From Saccoglossus kowalevskii (lineage: Eukaryota > Hemichordata > Enteropneusta > Harrimaniidae), in contig NW_003109090.1 in the NCBI RefSeq assembly GCF_000003605.2, positions 58,636-80,781 of the forward strand: a stretch of 22,146 nucleotides of DNA, in the 5' to 3' direction. Within the stretch, counting starts at the first letter, position 1. Every line of letters starts with the position of its first letter. The translations under genes and the position numbers were made by a program. The notes under the pieces are model-generated. The model was not told the origin of the DNA and did not search any database. It worked only from the letters and a program-made list of their open reading frames with translations. Below, piece after piece: positions 17,701 to 22,146 of the stretch.

Positions 17701-19893
17701 GAGGTGCTTCCACTTTCTGATTGCATCACGTGCCGGCATGTGTTTCGCTTAAAAGAGAAATTCCACTTAAGGTCTATATATAGTATATGTATGTATTCTA
17801 AAACTGAAAAAAGTGAAAACATGTTACCACAACAATGCGTCTAGTACTGCTTTTAAATTTCTGACTGCAATGTTTCTAAAAACTTATTTTAGCCAAGAAG
17901 GAAAATTTAATGTATATTATTTCTGGTATTGTACTAATCCAAGCAATTTTGTCTACCTTGATATTCCTAGTTCCTGAATCTAGAGGTCGCTATAGAGATC
18001 GGGTACCTGGCATATACATAGTGTGTATTGTAACCATTTCGCATTTTATTGGAGGTTTTATCTATGGGGTATCTGCTTTGTTATTTAGGTTTACACGGAT
18101 AGTAAACTTGTGTTAAATTTTCAACTACTCACAGTTTCGCAGTATTTATTAAATCGGACAAGTAAAATATGCCTGTTCGGTGGCTGGTTTTTAAAGGCAA
18201 TTAGTGAATTAATGTTTGTGGCACATGTAACTGACACCTAGTGTTGATTTCATGAAATTAGTGTCTTCCCTTCTCGTACCTACGGTGCTTGCAGATTTTA
18301 CGTCACTCCGGTTATACTGACTTAGAAACATTACAAGACCCTGTGGTTGCACCCCATGTGTGGCTGTGACGTGGAAAATATTTGGGTCATTCATAAAAAT
18401 TGCTGATAGACAGAACCCTGTTTAGAAAAGTTACAATGAATCGATTTGAATGTAATACATATTGAACTGTACGTCCTTTCAGGTTGCTGTCAACGGTCAG
18501 CATTACATTACGTATAAACACCGTGTCAGACCTCTGAAGAAGATCGACTATCTTGCTATCATTGGTGACGTCACAATCACATCTGTGAAATTCCAGGATG
18601 AACAGGTACATTACCGAACACAGTAACATAATGGCTAAAAAAACTTATAATAAAAACACGAATTTAGCTTTAGCAGTTTTTGAGAATTTCCATGAGTTCT
18701 ATCAGTTACCTAATATTGTGTATAAACTCTGAATGTCTGTTTCATTTAATTGGGATTATAAACTAACGTTTGCGTGATGTGTTATTTAGGTTGCAGCAGG
18801 TGGGACCCAAGTAGCTGCTGCCCCGGTAGGACCCATTGTAAATCCTGTGAGTATATTTATCTTTACTGAAAAAAGTTATATATTTGTGTTGTCATTCAAT
18901 GAGTAACTTGGCATTTTGGCTTATCTTAGTTATTAAAATAAACTGAGTTTACTGTTAAAAATGTGTGTTGTTGTTGCTTGAATAGCCAATGCGTAGTTTT
19001 ATTGAATGCATCCGGGCACGTCTCCCTGTCTTAATGTGTATCCCTGTCTGAGTATGTCTCATTGTCAAAGTAAGTCTCATTGTCCGAGTATGTCTCCCTG
19101 TCCGAGTACGTCTCTATGTTCGAGTATGTCTCCCTGTCCAAGTACGTCGACTTGTCTCAGCATGCGTCCCTGTTCGAGTATGTCTCCCTGTCAGAGTATG
19201 TCTCTATGTTCGAGTACGTCTTCATATCTGTAACATGATTTGCATTTAGGAAGTGACATAATACCAATTAGTGTTCTAAAATAATATTTTGAAAATTTTA
19301 TTTCAGTCAACTCCATATATTGGACCAATACCGAACGGAATATTTCCTGGTAAAATGGTTATAATAAACGGGACAGCGCCTCCCAATCCCACCAGGTATT
19401 GGATACTTATCTGAATAATCTGTTAAATTTTATTGTGTTCCTTTGTGTCAGTAACAAGGGCATGTGATATCTAGAGTGTATAAATGCAGTATACTTGTTC
19501 TCCGTGTTGATTCAAATATTTGCTGAAATAACTGTTGTATATAAATGTTATATATAATGTTTTTACAGGTTCGGTGTAAACCTCCAGATTGGACACAACC
19601 AGGACAAGAGTCACGATATCGTATTCCACTTCAATCCACGATTCCCAGCTAATGCAATTATCTGCAATACCAGACATGGCAAGAAATGGGGACCAGAAGA
19701 GAAAACTGCTCCTTATTTTCCATTTCAAGCGAATACTAATTTCGAAATTATCATATTGTGCCAGAATGACTGTTACAAAGTAGCTGTCAATGGCAGGCAT
19801 TTGTTGGAATATCGTCACCGAATTGCTTACCAGCAAGTTAATACTTTACACGTTGGTGGCGATGTTCGTATAAACCAGATACGTTATCAATAG
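14583..19893 (+). CDS. Tandem-repeat galectin (342 residues, 7 exons)
   Basis: Galectins bind beta-galactosides; they are cytosolic or exported without a signal peptide, and none is seen here. Exons: 14583-14717, 15825-15913, 16266-16476, 18483-18605, 18790-18846, 19307-19395 and 19569-19893. All borders are GT-AG and all phases match. Residues 1-45 are Pro/Gly/Ala/Tyr-rich; 46-186 are CRD1; 187-205 a linker; 206-342 CRD2. The family sugar site is H-x-N-x-R ... N ... W-x-x-E-x-R. CRD1 has H95, Ala97 (not Asn), R99, N108, W115, E118, R120. CRD2 has H255, N257, R259, N268, W275, E278, Lys280 (not Arg). The size fits animal tandem-repeat galectins (about 300-360). The ATG at 14583 is the first in the frame. 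I see no AATAAA in the several hundred bases after the stop. Confidence 0.93.
14718..15824 (+). other. Galectin intron 1
   Basis: 1107 bases, AT-rich. It contains the fold-back element at 14950-15177 and nothing coding. It ends in a strong pyrimidine tract (gtttttttactcag). Confidence 0.8.
14950..15177. mobile_element. Fold-back element with about 32-36-bp inverted ends
   Basis: The left end (14950-14981) reads GGCCAGGAAAAAAAATCTCT then GTTTCTCGTTTC. The right end, reverse complemented (15177 to 15142), reads GGCTGAGAAAAAAAAATATC then TTTGTTTCTCGTTTC. The interior is non-coding with an A/T run. No clear target-site duplication flanks it, so it could be a MITE with degraded flanks or another inverted repeat. 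Confidence 0.55.
15825..15913 (+). CDS. Galectin exon 2: start of CRD1
   Basis: It encodes SIPFLGQIPGCTRPGKMVVI then QGSVPRNAD plus two bases of an Arg codon. The 'l.pG..i.i.G.v...a.rF' pattern of the first galectin beta strands is clear. Phase 0 in and 2 out, identical to exon 6 in CRD2. Confidence 0.9.
16266..16476 (+). CDS. Galectin exon 3: sugar-binding core of CRD1
   Basis: It completes Arg75 and encodes residues 76-145. The motif reads FHLAIR...IVRNT...KWGVEER, so the central Asn of HxNxR is Ala97. It ends KEEFK|gtatat in phase 0. Confidence 0.92.
16477..18482 (+). other. Galectin intron 3 (2.0 kb), within CRD1
   Basis: AT-rich, with no supported gene. A hydrophobic 68-codon open frame at 17910-18116 has no splice context or family resemblance. 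This intron has no counterpart in CRD2. Confidence 0.7.
18483..18605 (+). CDS. Galectin exon 4: end of CRD1
   Basis: 41 residues beginning VAVNGQHYITYKHRV and ending TITSVKFQDEQ|gtacat, phase 0 both sides. It covers the closing strands of the fold ('f.vavNg.h...y.HR', 'i..l.i.Gdv.i..v'). Confidence 0.92.
18790..18846 (+). CDS. Galectin exon 5: interdomain linker
   Basis: 19 residues (VAAGGTQVAAAPVGPIVNP), Ala/Gly/Pro/Val-rich and flexible, phase 0 both sides. Its end, GPIVNP|gtgagtat, closely matches the end of exon 1 (KPILNP|gtgagtat). Confidence 0.85.
18847..19306 (+). other. Galectin intron 5
   Basis: 460 bases with GT-AG borders. Its middle is taken up by an 18-bp minisatellite (19021-19218 plus a partial unit). 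Confidence 0.85.
19021..19229 (+). repeat. 18-bp minisatellite, 11 units plus a partial
   Basis: The unit consensus is tctccctgtccgagtatg. Eleven 18-base units run from 19021 to 19218, with substitutions but no length change, then a partial unit. Because 18 is a multiple of three, one frame stays open and would read as Ser/Cys/Pro/Met-rich hexapeptides. It lies inside an intron and is not part of the galectin. Confidence 0.9.
19307..19395 (+). CDS. Galectin exon 6: start of CRD2
   Basis: It encodes STPYIGPIPNGIFPGKMVII then NGTAPPNPT plus two bases of Arg235. Length (89 bases) and phase are identical to exon 2, showing that the two CRDs arose by duplication. Confidence 0.92.
19569..19893 (+). 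CDS. Galectin exon 7: rest of CRD2, to the stop
   Basis: It completes Arg235 and encodes residues 236-342, stop TAG at 19891-19893. The site motif reads FHFNPRF...IICNT...KWGPEEK, with Lys280 in place of the usual Arg. The sequence passes uninterrupted through CYKVAVNGRH, exactly where CRD1 has an intron. Confidence 0.93.
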
Positions 19894-20518
19894 GTTCGTA
19901 GTCTCCCAGTAAGTCAGAATGTTGTTGATTTTACGATATCAGCAACTTAGTATGAGTTCAGATTCAATTTATGTACATGGGTTACGAGATAATCGGAAGT
20001 TTTTTGTAGCACACACATTAATATTCATTAATGACATAATGACATTGCAAAAGAACAAATGTTTTAAATTAATGTATTTACTATTATTCATAGTACTGGT
20101 GGTTGGGCGAGGTGGTGCTGTTAACGAATGCTAGTACATTGGACCAAATCTTTTCTTTTATTTTTATGTAGTATATTTAGTATATTTTACAAGATGGCGG
20201 AACAACTTTGTAATTGAGCCAGAAAATGAATGTACAATGAGGATGGCATCAGCAGATGTCAGATTCATGTGTAATTGCCTTGCCCGTAGTGTAGTGTAAA
20301 CAAAGGGGAAGGTAAAGTAAGGTTTTGGCATTGTTGTTGTTGATAACTTAAATAATTTTTACATGATCGGTTTCAAATTTATATGTTATAAACAAACATG
20401 CAAAGATGGTCAAGTTTGATGTTTGTGTATTTTTTTTGCATAATTAATGATAGATGGTGTAAACTGAGAACAGACTTCTCAAGGTAGAGTGAACCAAGTG
20501 AGTATTGGTCACCAAATC
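19894..20518. other. Galectin 3' flank
   Basis: No gene is seen. AT-rich, with no AATAAA close to the galectin stop; variants such as TATAAA occur near 20390. A PBS-like motif on the minus strand lies at the right edge (about 20500-20518). Confidence 0.5.
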
Positions 20519-20856
20519 TGGGGGGAGAATAACCACTGGAGAGAAGCACTTGTAGCCAAGGTGTTTATTGCTCAACTGCTAGGCCTGGAACCGAGCCTTA
20601 GATACTCTCGAGATGTTTCATGACAATGTATCAATATCAATATCATAGCCTCAAATCCCCTTATAGAGGATGAAAACTCGATTTTAAAAACGTTGAAATA
20701 CACTTGAAAATACTTTGAACTCAATAATAACAAGTTAAATATATAACCATAAACACCAGCAAACAATTCTAAAATATGACTGTGCTGCAGTACCTGGATA
20801 AACTTAATATCTAGCACATGATATTTAGGTGATAGAAAAGCACCAAGCCGCACACA
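20519..20856 (-). mobile_element. Probable Ty3/Gypsy LTR (338 bp)
   Basis: On the minus strand the segment starts TGTGTGCGGC and ends CTCCCCCCA, giving the TG...CA ends of an LTR. It contains a TATA-like TATATATTTAA about 110 bases in and AATAAA (plus 20564-20569) about 290 bases in, as expected for U3-R-U5. An A-rich tract precedes it on the side facing the RNase H remnant. The second LTR is not in the window, so the call rests on these signals and on position. Confidence 0.5.
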
Positions 20857-20889
20857 GCACTATTTTTTTTTTACTTATACTTCACTATA

Positions 20890-21343
20890 CAACTGCTGAC
20901 AACTAATTTGGGAAGTCAATCCTGGCTGCCATGCTCTTGACAAGCCATCAGCATTGCCATTTTCGAACCCCTTTTTTATGTTAAAAATTTATCTGGTACC
21001 CTTGCAGGGTCAGACTCCAACGCATCAGTCCACGATTTTGATTCAACCATTTTAAAGGATGATGGTCACTCTGAACAGTAAATGCTCTACCATACAAATA
21101 TGGATATAATCCTTCCACTGTCCAAACAATGGCCAAAAATTCCTTCTCAATAGTTGCATAATTCATTTCACCAGGCAACAACTTCCTACTGATGTATATT
21201 ATGGGATGTTCTTCTCCTTTGTCATTATTTTGACTTCACACCCCACCAATACCATGATCACAAACGTCAACCTGCAAGACAAAGGGTTTGGTATAATCTG
21301 GATTATGCAGTACAGGTTCAGATGTCAATGCTTGTTTCAGTTT
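20890..21343 (-). pseudogene. Ty3/Gypsy RNase H remnant
   Basis: Minus-strand reading gives the typical Gypsy RNase H order: LKQALTSEPVLHNPDYTKPF, VLQVDVCDHGIGGV, an in-frame TGA, then IYISRKLLPGEMNYATIEKE, FLAIVWTVEGLYPYLYG and SDHHPLKWLNQ. After a stop and a one-base shift near 20980 the closing GNADGLSR motif appears (about 20935-20960). Catalytic-type Asp and Glu positions are still visible, but the stop and the frameshift make it non-functional. Confidence 0.85.
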
Positions 21344-21368
21344 ACAAAATTATGTCTCGGTCTTCAGT

Positions 21369-21900
21369 TCATATTACTTGATTTGAACACTTCTTCTTTG
21401 TTAACTCTGTCAAATAAAAAGCAATTTCAGAGAAGTTAGGAATATAACCAACAAAGGACACTTGTGGCCCACTAATATAACACTTGCTAGGCTTGACAGT
21501 CAACCTTGCATTCCGCAATTGCTCAAGTACAGCCTGAAAATGTAATAAATGCGCTTTCCAGCTAACATCATGTACCTCTATGTCATCCATATATGCACCA
21601 GCATACGTTGTACTCACTTGTACCTTGCAGTATTTGATTTATTAACCTTTGTATGATTGCTGGGCCGTTTTTCATGCCAAAGGGCATCACTGTAATTCAA
21701 AGAGACCAAATTGAGTTATGAAAGCAGATTTCTGACAGGAAGATTTACTCAAAGGAATTTGCCAATATCCCTTCAACAAATGAAAAGTAGAAATATAACA
21801 GGCAACATCAAACGTTTCCATAGATCTCTTAACAGTGTCACCAAATTTGTTCATTTCATCTTCAATTCTCTAATTATGGTGAATATTTTGGTCACTTTTG
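21369..21900 (-). pseudogene. Ty3/Gypsy reverse transcriptase remnant
   Basis: In minus-strand order: a lead region (RIEDEMNKFGDTV), FHLLKGYWQIPLS (about 21755-21785), SAFITQFGLFELQ, a frameshift, MPFGMKNGPAIIQRLINQIL (about 21625-21687), a second frameshift, AYMDDIEV (the catalytic Y-x-D-D box, about 21579-21597), then LTVKPSKCYISGP. SFVG is then fused directly to YIPNFSEIA, skipping about 45 residues of the usual thumb region. It is broken by at least two frameshifts and one deletion. The order RT then RNase H toward lower coordinates matches a single minus-strand pol gene. Confidence 0.87.
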
Positions 21901-22032
21901 GTAAAAAGTGATTTTTTCAACTTCTTGTTAAAAACCGCAAGTCCAATTGCTTTGATATTACATATATAGGTACTACATGTGGACCTCTCTTATATTTGTT
22001 CATTTTGTAATGATATCTTTAATTCTCTAATT
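21901..22032. other. Flank of the Gypsy remnant
   Basis: A faint continuation of the reverse transcriptase N-terminal side may extend to about 21960 on the minus strand, but it is too degraded to call. Otherwise there is nothing recognisable. Confidence 0.4.
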
Positions 22033-22063
22033 GACTCCCATGTGCGAAGCACAAAAGGGAGTC
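22033..22063. repeat. Perfect two-part hairpin
   Basis: GACTCCC (22033-22039) pairs with GGGAGTC (22057-22063), and inside it TGTGC pairs with GCACA around a GAA loop. The near-perfect nesting looks like part of a dispersed repeat or fold-back terminus. The window ends before the rest can be seen. Confidence 0.6.
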
Positions 22064-22080
22064 TTTGCAGTTACCCTGTC

Positions 22081-22103
22081 TGTATGTATGTATGTATGTA
22101 TGT
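22081..22103 (+). repeat. TGTA microsatellite
   Basis: Just under six copies of TGTA, directly following the hairpin and preceded by ctgtc. It probably belongs to the same dispersed repeat, which runs off the window end. Confidence 0.9.
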
Positions 22104-22146
22104 CACTTTTTTTGTTCCACCGTTATCTCAAGAACCACTAATCAAA

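Noticed and set aside
17910-18116. Hydrophobic 68-codon frame in galectin intron 3, resembling membrane segments
   Set aside because: AT-rich DNA readily gives hydrophobic frames, and there is no supporting context.
19021-19229. CRISPR array
   Set aside because: The 18-bp units are directly adjacent with no unique spacers, and the genome is animal.
19006-19233. 75-codon Cys/Ser/Pro-rich frame as a gene
   Set aside because: It is fully explained by the 18-bp minisatellite inside an intron.

Overview
This window is a piece of a draft animal genome, almost certainly a marine invertebrate. The genes are split by GT-AG introns, non-coding DNA is AT-rich and full of decayed repeats, there is a 367-base run of N, and the transposon types present (DIRS-like, Ty3/Gypsy, short fold-back elements) are common in invertebrate deuterostomes and lophotrochozoans. 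The sequence alone does not let me name the phylum. There is no prokaryotic content.

Layout. Positions 1-1127 hold a possible minus-strand C-terminal exon (stop at 524-526, very acidic) and an uncertain first exon for the next gene. Positions 1128-8633 hold eight plus-strand exons of a NEPRO-like gene (nucleolus and neural progenitor protein family). They end in a basic tail with a conserved acidic C-terminus, and AATAAA follows the stop after 6 bases. One exon junction in this gene is out of phase by one base. Positions 8646-10434 are intergenic and carry a 191-bp TA-flanked MITE. Positions about 10435-13376 are a badly decayed DIRS-like retrotransposon (gag-like, reverse transcriptase, RNase H and tyrosine-recombinase remnants, interrupted by the N gap).

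Positions 14583-19893 hold the best gene in the window: seven exons encoding a 342-residue tandem-repeat galectin. It has a Pro/Gly/Tyr-rich N-tail (1-45), CRD1 (46-186), a short linker (187-205) and CRD2 (206-342). The two carbohydrate sites differ at key residues: CRD1 lacks the usual Asn of the H-x-N-x-R motif, and CRD2 has Lys for the last Arg. The two halves also differ in intron content. Its introns contain a fold-back element and an 18-bp minisatellite.

Positions 20519-21900 are minus-strand Ty3/Gypsy remnants: reverse transcriptase, RNase H and a probable 338-bp LTR. The window ends in a hairpin plus a TGTA microsatellite, probably the edge of a dispersed repeat.

The two host genes have unrelated jobs: ribosome or RNase MRP/P-linked nucleolar biology, and beta-galactoside binding. 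Nothing suggests they work together. I found no convincing undescribed multi-gene system. The most interesting items are the asymmetry of the galectin's two halves, the NEPRO phase break, and several unclassified fold-back repeats.
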